DNA from: JABACD01 sp047639675
Lineage (GTDB): Bacteria; Planctomycetota; UBA1135; GCA-002686595
Direction of reading: 5' to 3'
NCBI GenBank assembly: GCA_047639675.1
Contig: JBLIOI010000008.1
Location: 4,654 to 68,653, forward strand
DNA: 64,000 nt
Shown here: positions 24,074 through 33,281 of the stretch, piece after piece
Layout: each line of letters starts with the position of its first letter
How positions within the stretch are numbered: the first letter of the stretch is position 1
Position numbers and translations under genes: made by a program
Notes under the pieces: generated by a model
Told to the model about the DNA's origin: nothing
The model's input: only the letters and a program-made list of their open reading frames with translations
Database searches by the model: none

Positions 24074-26107
24074 ATGGACCAGGAAGCTCAGCAGGCGAGG
24101 CGTATTCGACTCGCCGCCACTTTGCTCTTGGCCTTACTCGCCGGGCTGTTGGCCCACTCCGCATGGCGCGTCGGGCCAACTTTCGACGAGCACTACTATA
24201 TCTCCTCCGGGATCAGATATCTGGAAGGCGATGGATTCGCTCTCAATCGGGAGCACCCACCGCTCCTCAAGATGCTGATGGCAGCCCCCATCTGGATTTT
24301 TTGGAAGATCGGGCTGCTCGATGTCGTCATGCCGTCCCACGCGGCCACGATGATCGGCTATCCCAACGCTTTCATATTCCAATTAAATGCGGGCTCCGTC
24401 GACCTGCTCTTCTTTCTGGCCAGGTTGCCCATGGTCTGCCTCGCGCTGCTCTTGGTGGTCGCGTTGTGGCGCAAGGCCCACGCGCTATTCGGAGCTCAAG
24501 CCGGATTAGCTGCGATATTGCTTGGCGGGTTCAATCCAAATTTGCTCGCCCACGGACCCTTGGCCACCTTGGACCACGGCGTCACGGTTCTGATCTTCCT
24601 GGCGATCCTGTCGTTCGTCGAGTTACTAGAGAAACCGGGACGGCAATCCGCACTCAAGACAGGAGTCTTGTTTGGCCTCGCAAACTTGGCGAAGTCGACG
24701 GCACTACTGCTGGGGCCTGGCATGTTGGCCATCGCTATCATTAGCGCGGTCAGATCTCGCAGCCTAAAGCCTGTTCTGTGGACTCTCGTCGTGTGGTTTG
24801 CCGGCCTTGGGGTATTCAGCGCTGGTTATGGGTTCGAGGCAAGGAGCATCAACGAAGCCTGGGGTAGTGGCCCCTACATTGCCGACTTAATGCAAAGCGA
24901 GTACCTCTCCGATCGCAACCAGCATGCTGTCTCGACGGACATCCGCTCAGACCTGGGGCAGGCTTTCGAGAGCGGCGATGATGAAGCGATCGCGTCGGCA
25001 TACTTGCGCTTTGAAGAACTCGGCGCGGCCCCCGAGAATCTGCGTAAGAGTGCTGCACGAGTTGTCCTGATGAGCTCCAGCGAGAAGTTCGCCGTGGAAC
25101 GCATGCAAGCCCTCGAAGCGCTAACTTGGAGGTCTTGTGAGACGCTCGACGATTGGCGCGAATGGCATACTAAGTATGAGAGTGCGAATTGGGACAGACG
25201 CATTTTCACGCAACCACTGATACGCAACACGCTGCTCTCAGTCTTCGGGGTCTCGCGACCGATCCCCCTAATCACTTCGCTCAAGGGGCTCGATTACCAA
25301 TTCCATCACGCCAAGAACGGTCACCCTAGCTATTACGCAGGGACCTTACTGCCCTCGCCCAAGGACTTCGCGGACGGCAACCCCTTCCCCCAGTTCTACT
25401 CGCACATTCTGGCGATAAAGAATCCGCTGCCCTTCCTAGCGCTGTTCCTTTGCGGACTCGTGATGGCCTTGAGGCGCAAATGCGGATGGAGCGCATTGCG
25501 ATTGGTTGCCTTCGTCGGATTCCCCATGCTGCTGTTCTACACCTTCTCGGTCAGCAAAATGCTGATGGGAGTCCGCTACGTATTGCCAGTGATTCCGTTC
25601 ATGGCACTGATCGGCGCCTCCTTCGCCAAAGTGAAACCGCGCTTGACCCTGGGGTTGGCTAGCTTGTCGGCGTTGCTTGCGGTTGCGGCTCACCCCCATG
25701 AGCTGATGTATTACAACCTGGCAGCGGGGGGTTCCGACTTGCGCGAAGGAGGTCCGAGGATCTCCATTGTCGGAGACGACTGGGGTCAGGGAGTGCGGGC
25801 GATGGGACGCTACTACGAAGCCAACAAGCAAGAGATCGAGGCGTTGGGCGGGTTGCACTACACGCCTTACACGGCGGCGGGCCCGATTGCCTTTGGACTC
25901 GCGGGAGTCAAACCGGTGCAAGGGAGAGTTGAGGGAATCGTTGCTGTGCATGCGGTCAATTACTGGCGCGACTGCGCCAGATCCAAGGCGAATAAGAAGC
26001 GCGACTACGCCTGGCTGGATGAGTTCGAGCCCTTTGCCGTGATCGACAACTCAGTCTACCTCTTCGATACTAGGCGCCGCGCGGGCGGCAAGAAACCGGG
26101 GAAGTGA
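24074..26107 (+). CDS. GT-C membrane glycosyltransferase (ArnT/PMT-like)
   Basis: An integral inner-membrane enzyme transferring a sugar from a polyprenyl-phosphate donor. 677 residues with many hydrophobic helices. The first extracytoplasmic loop has the acidic pair of this fold (Asp38-Glu39 in TFDEHYY) and then NREHPPLLK, which matches the GT39/GT83 style. A long soluble loop (about residues 265-410) separates the two membrane halves. The donor is presumably made by the divergent DPM1-like enzyme next to it. The acceptor is unknown (protein, glycan or lipid). A sulfatase gene follows 52 bases later on the same strand. Confidence 0.82.
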   Translation: MDQEAQQARRIRLAATLLLALLAGLLAHSAWRVGPTFDEHYYISSGIRYLEGDGFALNREHPPLLKMLMAAPIWIFWKIGLLDVVMPSHAATMIGYPNAFIFQLNAGSVDLLFFLARLPMVCLALLLVVALWRKAHALFGAQAGLAAILLGGFNPNLLAHGPLATLDHGVTVLIFLAILSFVELLEKPGRQSALKTGVLFGLANLAKSTALLLGPGMLAIAIISAVRSRSLKPVLWTLVVWFAGLGVFSAGYGFEARSINEAWGSGPYIADLMQSEYLSDRNQHAVSTDIRSDLGQAFESGDDEAIASAYLRFEELGAAPENLRKSAARVVLMSSSEKFAVERMQALEALTWRSCETLDDWREWHTKYESANWDRRIFTQPLIRNTLLSVFGVSRPIPLITSLKGLDYQFHHAKNGHPSYYAGTLLPSPKDFADGNPFPQFYSHILAIKNPLPFLALFLCGLVMALRRKCGWSALRLVAFVGFPMLLFYTFSVSKMLMGVRYVLPVIPFMALIGASFAKVKPRLTLGLASLSALLAVAAHPHELMYYNLAAGGSDLREGGPRISIVGDDWGQGVRAMGRYYEANKQEIEALGGLHYTPYTAAGPIAFGLAGVKPVQGRVEGIVAVHAVNYWRDCARSKANKKRDYAWLDEFEPFAVIDNSVYLFDTRRRAGGKKPGK

Positions 26108-26159
26108 GAGTCGCAGACAGCGGTACCGAGCCCGGGCAATCTCCGCTATATTGCGAGGC

Positions 26160-27656
26160 ATGCGCTTCCCCACTTGGTCACTACTGCTCGCGATCACGCT
26201 CTTCGCCAGCTGCTCGGACAATTCTCTCATTCCGCGGCCGAACGTGCTGGTCATCACTATCGACAGCCTACGCGCGGATCGTCTCGGTTGTTACGGTTAC
26301 GAACGCAAGACAAGCCCGAACCTCGACAAACTTGCGAGTGAGGGCGTGCTCTTCGAGCGCGCGTACAGTCACGCTCCTTTCACTGCGCCTTCGCATGCGA
26401 GCCTCTTAACCTCGCTGCACACGAAGACACACGGGGTCTACGCTTGGGCGGAGCGCCTTTCCTCGGAAGCTCACAACTTGGCGGAACGACTGGCGCCGGC
26501 CGGTTACCGTACGGGCGCCTTCTACAACCACCCGGGACTGCGCACTTCGCAGATCACGCGCGGATTCGGGGAGGTGCAGGAGCGCTTCTTTGAGGAAGCC
26601 TCCAAGACTTCATCAGCCTTCCTCGACTGGGTTGATAATAGCCAAGATGAGCAGCCATTCGCCGTTTGGGTCCATTATTGGGATGTGCACCGCCCCTACG
26701 CATTCCGCGATTGGCGCGCCGATTACTTTGAGGGACACGTTGAACGCGAGCCTGGGCAAGAGACCGTTGCTTATGGGGAGGAACGTTTTGGGGAGGCCCA
26801 GCCCCCCACTACCGTCCAAGTAGGCCGAACGGAAAAGGTCTACAATATGAATCCCAAACGGCGTGCTGAACGTGTCGCGAAGCTGGGAGCCGAACACGCC
26901 CAGTCAGACATCGAGTTCATCGCCAATCGTTACGACGGGGGCGTTTGGTTCGCGGACCAGGGACTAGGCGAATTGCTCGAAGGCTTGAGAACACGTGGCA
27001 TGCTCGACAACACACTCGTTGTTGTCACCGCCGACCACGGTGAATCGCTGACGGAACGCGAAGCCTGCTACTTCACCCACGACCCCTTCCTGTACGAGGA
27101 AACACTGCACGTCCCCCTCGTCATCCGATTGCCAGGGGCTGAGCACGCTGGCGAACGAATTACGAGTCTGACACGGCTCATCGATGTAATTCCGACGATC
27201 CACGAAGTGCTCGACCTCGCGCTGCTCGGTGACGAACAGGGCCAAAGCCTGCTACCTGCAATCGCCGGTGAAAAGCCAGACCTGACCCTGCTCATGGCTC
27301 AAACCATGACCCGCAATGCCAAAGAGACGGGTGCGCGCGTTGCGAAGGGCAAAGAAAGGTGGCTGGAAGAGCGTACGGCCATCTCGGATGGACGCTTCAA
27401 AGCCATCCACGATATCGGGAAGAAACGTTGGGAGCTCTATGATCTCCAGAGCGACCCTGCTGAGAAGCACGACCTCGCAAGCCTGGCGGAAAACGCTGAG
27501 CGGCTTACCTCCATGCGTAAGGCGTTGCGCCTCTTCGATGCAACCATCCCGGCAGCCGGAGCAGCGAGCGCAGAGATCACCGGCGACCTCCAAGACCTCT
27601 TGAGAGGTATTGGCTACATCGGCGAAGCACCTGAAGAGAAAGAAGACCAGGACTGA
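26160..27656 (+). CDS. Sulfatase-family hydrolase, lipoprotein-like, with Thr nucleophile position
   Basis: Exported: hydrophobic residues 5-17 ending in LFASC, a near-lipobox with Cys18. Alkaline-phosphatase superfamily core: metal Asp35 in VITIDSLRADRLG, then Thr75 in FTAPSHASLL at the position of the formylglycine Cys/Ser of true sulfatases, and VTADHGES for the second metal pair. With Thr there it cannot be converted to formylglycine, so a phosphodiesterase, phosphotransferase or phosphomonoesterase role is as likely as sulfatase. I start at the ATG at 26160 (498 residues); an in-frame TTG at 26151 adds three residues. It probably shares a transcript with the GT-C gene upstream. Confidence 0.85.
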   Translation: MRFPTWSLLLAITLFASCSDNSLIPRPNVLVITIDSLRADRLGCYGYERKTSPNLDKLASEGVLFERAYSHAPFTAPSHASLLTSLHTKTHGVYAWAERLSSEAHNLAERLAPAGYRTGAFYNHPGLRTSQITRGFGEVQERFFEEASKTSSAFLDWVDNSQDEQPFAVWVHYWDVHRPYAFRDWRADYFEGHVEREPGQETVAYGEERFGEAQPPTTVQVGRTEKVYNMNPKRRAERVAKLGAEHAQSDIEFIANRYDGGVWFADQGLGELLEGLRTRGMLDNTLVVVTADHGESLTEREACYFTHDPFLYEETLHVPLVIRLPGAEHAGERITSLTRLIDVIPTIHEVLDLALLGDEQGQSLLPAIAGEKPDLTLLMAQTMTRNAKETGARVAKGKERWLEERTAISDGRFKAIHDIGKKRWELYDLQSDPAEKHDLASLAENAERLTSMRKALRLFDATIPAAGAASAEITGDLQDLLRGIGYIGEAPEEKEDQD

Positions 27657-27682
27657 CTCATGTGCTGCTCTCGCGTACTGAA

Positions 27683-27701
27683 GCCAAGAAGAAGTCTTGG
27701 C
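27683..27701. terminator. Small hairpin between convergent genes
   Basis: A perfect 7-base stem (27683-27689 with 27695-27701) with a 5-base loop lies in the 132-base gap between the convergent sulfatase and c-heme protein genes. There is no T-run, so its role as terminator is only suggested by position. The rest of the gap shows nothing recognisable. Confidence 0.3.
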
Positions 27702-27788
27702 CCGAGTCGCGCTGGGTCCTTCGCAGCAAGAGTCACTGTAAAGTCGTCACGTTTCAGCAAGGCAAGCTGGAAGACGCAGCCTGGGCGA

Positions 27789-28556
27789 TCATTCCTCGGC
27801 AGCAGCGCCGCGCGGTAGCCAAAGCTCGATCAAAGCCAACAGACCAAGCAAAACGGTCGAGATCATCCAAATCCCGCCCCCGGCCACAATCAGCTTCACG
27901 AAGCTGACGTCGCCGCGCGCCAGTAGCCAACTGGAGAGATCGACGAAGAGTCCCAGCCCACTTGCAGCTGTAAGCGCTCCGACAAGCTTGGACGGAAAGC
28001 GTGTAGCGAGTGCCAAGAGTGCCAGAATCAATGAAAGCGTTCCCATTCCCAAGGAATGGGTGTGCAAGGAAGCCATGAGGATCTTTTCCCCCACTGGCGA
28101 AACGTCTCGAGAGAAGGCCAGCTTCTTGACCTCATCGAAATACTCGAGCGGAATCGTCTTACCGATTCCGCCACCCTCTTGCGCAGAGGCTGAGTGACAG
28201 TTGAGACACGAAACATCCAGGATCTCTACCGGCGCATCGTCACCCAGGTCGAGGCTATCGTAGTCCTCGGAAATTCTGTCGCCGCTAAGCCAAGCGAGCA
28301 AGACTTTGCGTTGCTCGGTACCGAGAGTCTCCGGATGGCCGCTCTCAAGAGCGCGGCGCAAAGGGGCTTCAGTTTGAATTCCGTGGTAGTGACCAACCAC
28401 GTCATCAAAGCTCATACCATCCTGCTCATCGCGGTTTTCGTGATGACTGGTGAGGTGCAACGAAGAAACCACCAGGCCCCCCAGTAGCACCAAGATCATT
28501 GCACTGAGGCCAAGTCGAGCGCCAAGGCCAAATTGAGACAAGCGAAACGGAAGCAT
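27789..28556 (-). CDS. Membrane protein with a c-type heme motif
   Basis: 255 residues. One N-terminal membrane helix (about 12-32), an extracytoplasmic segment with a CLNCH heme-binding motif near residue 118, then three further membrane helices (about 163-245). The single CxxCH suggests one covalent heme c, probably electron transfer at the inner membrane. It is the last gene of a four-gene minus-strand operon with an ApbE flavin transferase and two exported Gfo/Idh/MocA proteins; only three bases separate it from the upstream gene. The family is not recognised by name. ATG at 28556. Confidence 0.7.
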   Translation of the reverse strand: MLPFRLSQFGLGARLGLSAMILVLLGGLVVSSLHLTSHHENRDEQDGMSFDDVVGHYHGIQTEAPLRRALESGHPETLGTEQRKVLLAWLSGDRISEDYDSLDLGDDAPVEILDVSCLNCHSASAQEGGGIGKTIPLEYFDEVKKLAFSRDVSPVGEKILMASLHTHSLGMGTLSLILALLALATRFPSKLVGALTAASGLGLFVDLSSWLLARGDVSFVKLIVAGGGIWMISTVLLGLLALIELWLPRGAAAEE

Positions 28557-28559
28557 GAA

Positions 28560-29801
28560 TTAGCGTAGGTCGAAGAGCTTAGGATCGATTGGAACCTCTT
28601 CGCCGCTCGTCACCGCGCGGCTCGCGAGGACAGCGACGACTGTCGAGCGGTGACCTTCTTCGGCACTGCAGTTAATCTCCGCGCCGTCCGTGCAGGCTTC
28701 GACGAAGTTGGCGAGAGCATAGTGCACAGGCGGGTTAGGTAGACCAACTCCATCTTCAAGTTTTCCCTGAGCGGCCAACTTGGTCGCATCGGCGATCAGC
28801 GTGATGCCTTCGTCGTTATGGAAGGTTTGACGATTCGCATAAACCTCCCAGCCCTGAGTGGGAGCATCAGCTTCTTTGAACATCCAACCCGCGGTCCAGG
28901 CCAACTTGAAACTGGCCATCGCCCCACTATAGATCTCATAGCGACCATCGTAGGAATTGCCCAAGGTCGATTGCCACGAGAGCCGCAGTCCGTCGTCAAA
29001 AGCCAAGTCGCAAGCCACCGTGTCAGCGACGTCACGACCGTCCTTGTGGATGCGCACGCTACCGGAACCGCGCACGGACACAGGGTATTTGCGCATGAAC
29101 CACTGGTAGGCGTCGAATTGGTGAATTCCAAGTTCACCGGCTAATCCGAGGCTAACAGTCGAATCGAGCCTCCAATTGAGAGCCTTCTCGCGCGCAGGGT
29201 CGGGGGCGGCGCTGCGCCAGGTTGTCTTTTGGAAGTCTTGTGCGCGCAGGGAGACGAGGTCGCGCAAGGAGCCGGAACGGAAGAAGGAACGGGCCAACTT
29301 ATATATCGGATTAGAGCGTGCCAATAATCCGCAGGCAAAGACACGCTCTGATTTACGCGCGGCGGAAGCCAAGGCTGCCGAGTCTTCGACCGTCGAGGCT
29401 AGCGGCGCTTCACAGTAAACGTGCAACTTAGCTTCGAGTGCCGCAAGCGCGGGTTCCAGGTGCAGGTGAGTCGGAGTCGCCACGATGATAGCTTGCAGAG
29501 TCTTCTCCTTCTCAAGCATCTCCTGGTGTGTTTCGTAACCGCGCAGTCCCCGGATACGGCGCACAGCTCGTTTCAAGCGTCCCGGGTCCACATCACAAAC
29601 GGCGGCGATTTCGACACCTTCGATCTGTTGTAACTCCTGCAGAATCGCGCGACCTTGACGGCCGACGCCGATCATGCCAACCACCAGGGTGGCGCTTGAT
29701 CCACGCATGGGCGAGAGCTCGGCCAAGCTGGGAGTCAGAGCCACTGTGGCCAAGGCGCCGAGGGATTGGGCCATGAAGTGTCTGCGGTCAGTGTGAGTCA
29801 T
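28560..29801 (-). CDS. Tat-exported Gfo/Idh/MocA oxidoreductase with altered EKP motif
   Basis: 413 residues from the ATG at 29801, which overlaps the apbE stop (ATGA). The N-terminus has a twin-arginine signal (DRRHFMAQSLGALATVAL). The Rossmann domain starts at VGMIGVGRQGRA. The conserved Lys of the family's EKP motif is absent: the segment reads CEAPLAS. Family knowledge places that Lys near the nicotinamide, so redox chemistry may be changed, for example to a hydrolase-type or non-redox role. The C-terminal domain is full length (GELGIHQFDAYQWF). A longer frame to 29864 exists but would bury the Tat signal. Confidence 0.85.
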   Translation of the reverse strand: MTHTDRRHFMAQSLGALATVALTPSLAELSPMRGSSATLVVGMIGVGRQGRAILQELQQIEGVEIAAVCDVDPGRLKRAVRRIRGLRGYETHQEMLEKEKTLQAIIVATPTHLHLEPALAALEAKLHVYCEAPLASTVEDSAALASAARKSERVFACGLLARSNPIYKLARSFFRSGSLRDLVSLRAQDFQKTTWRSAAPDPAREKALNWRLDSTVSLGLAGELGIHQFDAYQWFMRKYPVSVRGSGSVRIHKDGRDVADTVACDLAFDDGLRLSWQSTLGNSYDGRYEIYSGAMASFKLAWTAGWMFKEADAPTQGWEVYANRQTFHNDEGITLIADATKLAAQGKLEDGVGLPNPPVHYALANFVEACTDGAEINCSAEEGHRSTVVAVLASRAVTSGEEVPIDPKLFDLR

Positions 29802-30700
29802 AGGGACGAAACTTCTTCGGGGGAGAATTGAAAGGAACGGGCAGATAGGCTGCGTAACAGCCACCTATTACTATTGGGCAAGCTCTGCAAAACTTGCAAA
29901 TCGGGTGCGGGGTCAAGTGCTGCTTTGCCCGCAGCGCAGAAGGCTGTGGACCACGCATCAGCCGTTGAAGCGCAAGAGGCAATCACTGCTACGCTGGAGG
30001 AAACGCTGCAGGGCTCACCGCTCAGCGGATCGATGACATGACTGCCGGCTTCGCTGACTCGTCCTGCGGTACTCGAAACGGAAAGGGCTGAATTCGCGAG
30101 TTGCGCGATTGGCTGTTCGTCCTCTTTTCCCACGGCGACACGCCAGAATTCTTCGCCCGGCGGCGGATCCAAGGCCAGGACGGAGCTAGTTCCACCATGA
30201 AGAAGCGCGCACTCAATGCCGCCGTCGCGCAAGACTTCCGCCGCCAAGTCGAGCGCGCGGCCTTTGGCCACTCCACCGAGATCGATAGCGATCCCTGCGC
30301 GTTGAAAACTCACCGTTCGTGCCGTTTCGTCGAGCAGAACCTGGCTACACCCCCAACTGTCTTCAGTCTCACCAACAGCAGTAGGATTTCCGCGATGCCC
30401 AAAGCGTCGCATCAGGGGTGCAATGGTTGGGTCGAAGTAGCCGCAAGACATAGTGCTGATGCGCAGCGCCTCTTCGAGTAGAAAGCATGTCTCCGCGTCA
30501 ACTCGGACGGGCCCAGCAAAGGCCTCGCGATTGATCCGCGAAACCACACTGTCCTTGGTGAAGGCACTCCAGCGTGCATCACATGCTTTCAACTCCTCAA
30601 AGGCTTCCTCGCAAACGGCTCGCAAACGCGACTCATCGCCGCCTTCGAGAACGAACTCGAAGCGGGTAGCCATTGCAGTAGCAGCGAAACGCGCGATCAC
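29798..30700 (-). CDS. apbE: FAD:protein FMN transferase (ApbE)
   Basis: Attaches FMN covalently to Thr/Ser of exported or membrane flavoproteins, using FAD. 300 residues. Family signatures: ATAMATRFEF near the start, IDLGGVAKGRALD, HVIDPLSGEP and ASCASTADAWSTAF. No signal peptide or lipobox at the GTG start (30700), which is odd for an enzyme usually acting outside the inner membrane; a cytoplasmic form is possible. It sits between two Tat-exported Gfo/Idh/MocA genes (overlap of four bases downstream, nine-base gap upstream). No protein here carries a clear D-x-x-T/S-x-A-T flavinylation site. Confidence 0.93.
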   Translation of the reverse strand: MIARFAATAMATRFEFVLEGGDESRLRAVCEEAFEELKACDARWSAFTKDSVVSRINREAFAGPVRVDAETCFLLEEALRISTMSCGYFDPTIAPLMRRFGHRGNPTAVGETEDSWGCSQVLLDETARTVSFQRAGIAIDLGGVAKGRALDLAAEVLRDGGIECALLHGGTSSVLALDPPPGEEFWRVAVGKEDEQPIAQLANSALSVSSTAGRVSEAGSHVIDPLSGEPCSVSSSVAVIASCASTADAWSTAFCAAGKAALDPAPDLQVLQSLPNSNRWLLRSLSARSFQFSPEEVSSL

Positions 30701-30709
30701 GGCCTTAGC

Positions 30710-32047
30710 CTAGATAGAGCTCGCCTTAAGGGTTTTAGGATCAAAGGCCCAAGCCTTTTTGTCCCACATTGAACGCGTCGCCAAGTCGACCATGACCATC
30801 ACCTTGCAGGCGAACTCGACCGTACTACGGTTCTCCTCGCGTGTTCGAATCGAGTTCATCCAGTCCGCGCGTAGGGCGTGTTGCGGTGAAATCGACTTGC
30901 ACTGAACCGTCAGTTCGTCGACGTCGTCTGAGAACACACGCTCGGGTCGCAAGACAACGTTGTTGCTTCCAAGATAGAGATTCGCCTCGTGACCACGAAT
31001 CATGACTTCCAAGCCCTGTTCGTTGCAGGTCGATCCGACGATGTTCATCACGTGTTCGGTCTCGAACTCCAAGTTGATGTTGACCTGATCGTGGTTCTCC
31101 ATCGCCTTGTCCTTGTAGTGTCCGCCCGATGCGCAAACTCGTACGGGCCACGGTCCGCCGAGGGCGTAGATCAAGGGCGTTGTCATATGGACCAAGAGGT
31201 CGCCGATGATGCCTGTAGACCAGGTGCGATAGCGGCGCCAGCGATGGTAGACCTCCGTGTCCCACTCGTGGGTGCCCATCGGACCGCACCAACGTTCCCA
31301 ATCCAACTTCTCCCCAGGTACAAGTTCCGGATCGATGCCATAGAGCCACTCGCCTTCCTTCGAGTTCCGGCAGTAACTCGTCTGCGAGAAGATCGGCTTG
31401 CCGATCGCTCCTTCAGCTATCAAGCGGCGCGCCTCGACGTACTTCTCGTACATCATGTATTGCGTGCCAACCTGGCAAATCATGTCGTCGTTGACTTCCA
31501 TCAACCTCTTCAGCCAAAGAGCATCCTCAATGCTGAGTGTCATCGGCTTCTCGACGTAGACATCCTTGCCTGCCATGATCGCATCGGTGACCATCGTCGC
31601 ATGCCAGTGCTCGGGAGTCGCGATGAGGACACCGTGAATGTCATCGCGAGCTAGAACATCCTCGTGATATTGGTAAGCGGTGACCTCGATGCCTTGGTCC
31701 TCGCTCAACTTCGCGCGCATGCGTTCCGCACGCGGCACAGCCACATCACAGACCGCCACTATCTGCGCGTTGTATTCGCCATTCTTGGCCTGGGTCACAA
31801 TTGCGCCGCAGTGGCCGGAGCCCATGCCGCCGGTGCCGATCACTGCGATGCGCATGGTCTCACCTTCGGCCAAAGGAACACGAGGCGTTGTGTGACGCTT
31901 CGCTACGCGTTCATCGGATGCTCCAAGAGCACTGGAACCCGAGAAGCCAACGCCTGCGCCAGCTAAGGCTGCTGCATTGGTCAAAAAGGTACGGCGGTTC
32001 GTCGCGTGCAACGGAGCGCGACCGGAGTTCTTGGGTGAATTGGCCAT
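30710..32047 (-). CDS. Tat-exported Gfo/Idh/MocA oxidoreductase
   Basis: 445 residues. Twin-arginine signal (NRRTFLTNAAALAGAG) at about residues 17-33. The Rossmann motif is VIGTGGMGSGH, the EKPMTLS motif is intact near residue 170, and the C-terminal sugar-binding domain is long (WCGPMGTHEWDTEVYHRWRRY). Such exported members are greatly expanded in Planctomycetota; most have unknown sugar substrates. Probably the first gene of the operon with apbE, the second Gfo protein and the heme membrane protein. Because the Rossmann cofactor must be loaded before Tat export, folded export fits. Confidence 0.88.
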   Translation of the reverse strand: MANSPKNSGRAPLHATNRRTFLTNAAALAGAGVGFSGSSALGASDERVAKRHTTPRVPLAEGETMRIAVIGTGGMGSGHCGAIVTQAKNGEYNAQIVAVCDVAVPRAERMRAKLSEDQGIEVTAYQYHEDVLARDDIHGVLIATPEHWHATMVTDAIMAGKDVYVEKPMTLSIEDALWLKRLMEVNDDMICQVGTQYMMYEKYVEARRLIAEGAIGKPIFSQTSYCRNSKEGEWLYGIDPELVPGEKLDWERWCGPMGTHEWDTEVYHRWRRYRTWSTGIIGDLLVHMTTPLIYALGGPWPVRVCASGGHYKDKAMENHDQVNINLEFETEHVMNIVGSTCNEQGLEVMIRGHEANLYLGSNNVVLRPERVFSDDVDELTVQCKSISPQHALRADWMNSIRTREENRSTVEFACKVMVMVDLATRSMWDKKAWAFDPKTLKASSI

Positions 32048-32123
32048 CGAGTTGTTGGTGAGAGCAGTCTGGGGATCGAGCCACGAGTCTAGCGAGGCTT
32101 GGCGAAAACTTCGCCCCCGCTCT

Positions 32124-33275
32124 CTAATAACCGCGCTTCAACACATCACGCGCAATCACCATGCGCTGAATCTCATTGGTCCCCTCATAAATGCGTGTCA
32201 CGCGCGCATCGCGGTAGAGTCGCTCCACTTTGTACTCAGCCGAATAGCCCATGCCTCCGTGGATCTGCACAGCGCGGTCCACGACTCGGCCAAGCGCTTC
32301 CGATGCGAACAGCTTGACGATCGCTGCTTCGCGCCCAAAAGACTGCCCCGTGTCGCATAACCACGCGCTTCGATACACAAGGCTTTCGATCGCGTAGATG
32401 TCCGTTGCCGAATCAGCAAGCATCCACTGAATCGCCTGGTACTTCGAGATCGCCTTGCCGAAGGTCTCCCTCTGCCTGGCGTAGTCCACGGACATGCGTT
32501 GCGCTTCGTATGCACAGCCCAGGCAATTCGCTCCAAGAGCGAGACGCCCGCGATCCAGAACACCCATCGCTGTCCGAAAGCCAAAGCCCACTTCACCGAG
32601 CCTGTTGGCATCGGGAACTCGAACGTCTTCAAATGTGAGCGTCACCGTTCCCGATCCGCGTTGTCCCATCTTCTCTTCGTTGCGACCAATGATGTAGCCC
32701 GGCGATTCGGAAGGCACGAGGAATGAAGTCACGCCCCCATTGGCGCCTTTCTCTTTATCCGTGATAGCGTAGACAACTGCGAGGTCAGCGATGTCGCCCG
32801 CCGTAATCCACGTTTTCTCACCGTTGAGGATCCAATCATCGCCATCTCGCACAGCCGTTGTTTTCATCGCGCCGGGATCGGAACCAGCCCCAGCCTCAGT
32901 TAAGGCGTAGGCAGTAAACTTCTTGCCGCTTGCGAAGTCGGGCAAGAAGCGTTCCTTCTGTTCCTCGGTGCCGCCCACGACAACACTCATCGCACCAATG
33001 CTGGCGTGCGCGCCGAGAGTAACAGCCACAGAGAAGTCGCCGCGAGTGAGCTCATCCATCACGATGCAGAGCCCAGTCTCGCCCATGCCCGCGCCACCGT
33101 ACTTCTCAGGTATCGCTACGCCGAGCAGTCCGAGCTCAGCCATCTGCGTGATCACTTCCCGAGGTATGGCGTGGTCGCGATCGATTTGATTACTGATCGG
33201 CCGGATCACGCCATCGGTGAATTCCCGTACCGCATCGCGGAGCATCTCGTGCTCTTCGCTGAAATTGAAGTCCAT
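32124..33275 (-). CDS. Acyl-CoA dehydrogenase
   Basis: FAD-dependent alpha,beta-dehydrogenation of acyl-CoA. 383 residues, normal length. Family blocks: ALTEAGAGSDPGAM, EKTWITAG, RQTFG-type RQRETFGK, QIHGGMGYS, and the catalytic Glu in RIYEGTNEIQR near the C-terminus, as in short-chain/butyryl-type enzymes. ATG at 33275. It lies six bases downstream of an ACT-domain gene and is probably co-transcribed. No ETF or other beta-oxidation gene is in the window. Chain-length preference cannot be told. Confidence 0.94.
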   Translation of the reverse strand: MDFNFSEEHEMLRDAVREFTDGVIRPISNQIDRDHAIPREVITQMAELGLLGVAIPEKYGGAGMGETGLCIVMDELTRGDFSVAVTLGAHASIGAMSVVVGGTEEQKERFLPDFASGKKFTAYALTEAGAGSDPGAMKTTAVRDGDDWILNGEKTWITAGDIADLAVVYAITDKEKGANGGVTSFLVPSESPGYIIGRNEEKMGQRGSGTVTLTFEDVRVPDANRLGEVGFGFRTAMGVLDRGRLALGANCLGCAYEAQRMSVDYARQRETFGKAISKYQAIQWMLADSATDIYAIESLVYRSAWLCDTGQSFGREAAIVKLFASEALGRVVDRAVQIHGGMGYSAEYKVERLYRDARVTRIYEGTNEIQRMVIARDVLKRGY

Positions 33276-33281
33276 TCGGAG

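Noticed and set aside
28560..29801. RGSSAT in the exported Gfo protein as an ApbE flavinylation site
   Set aside because: The motif needs an acidic or Asn residue at its first position; here it is Met, and the segment lies just before the Rossmann strand.
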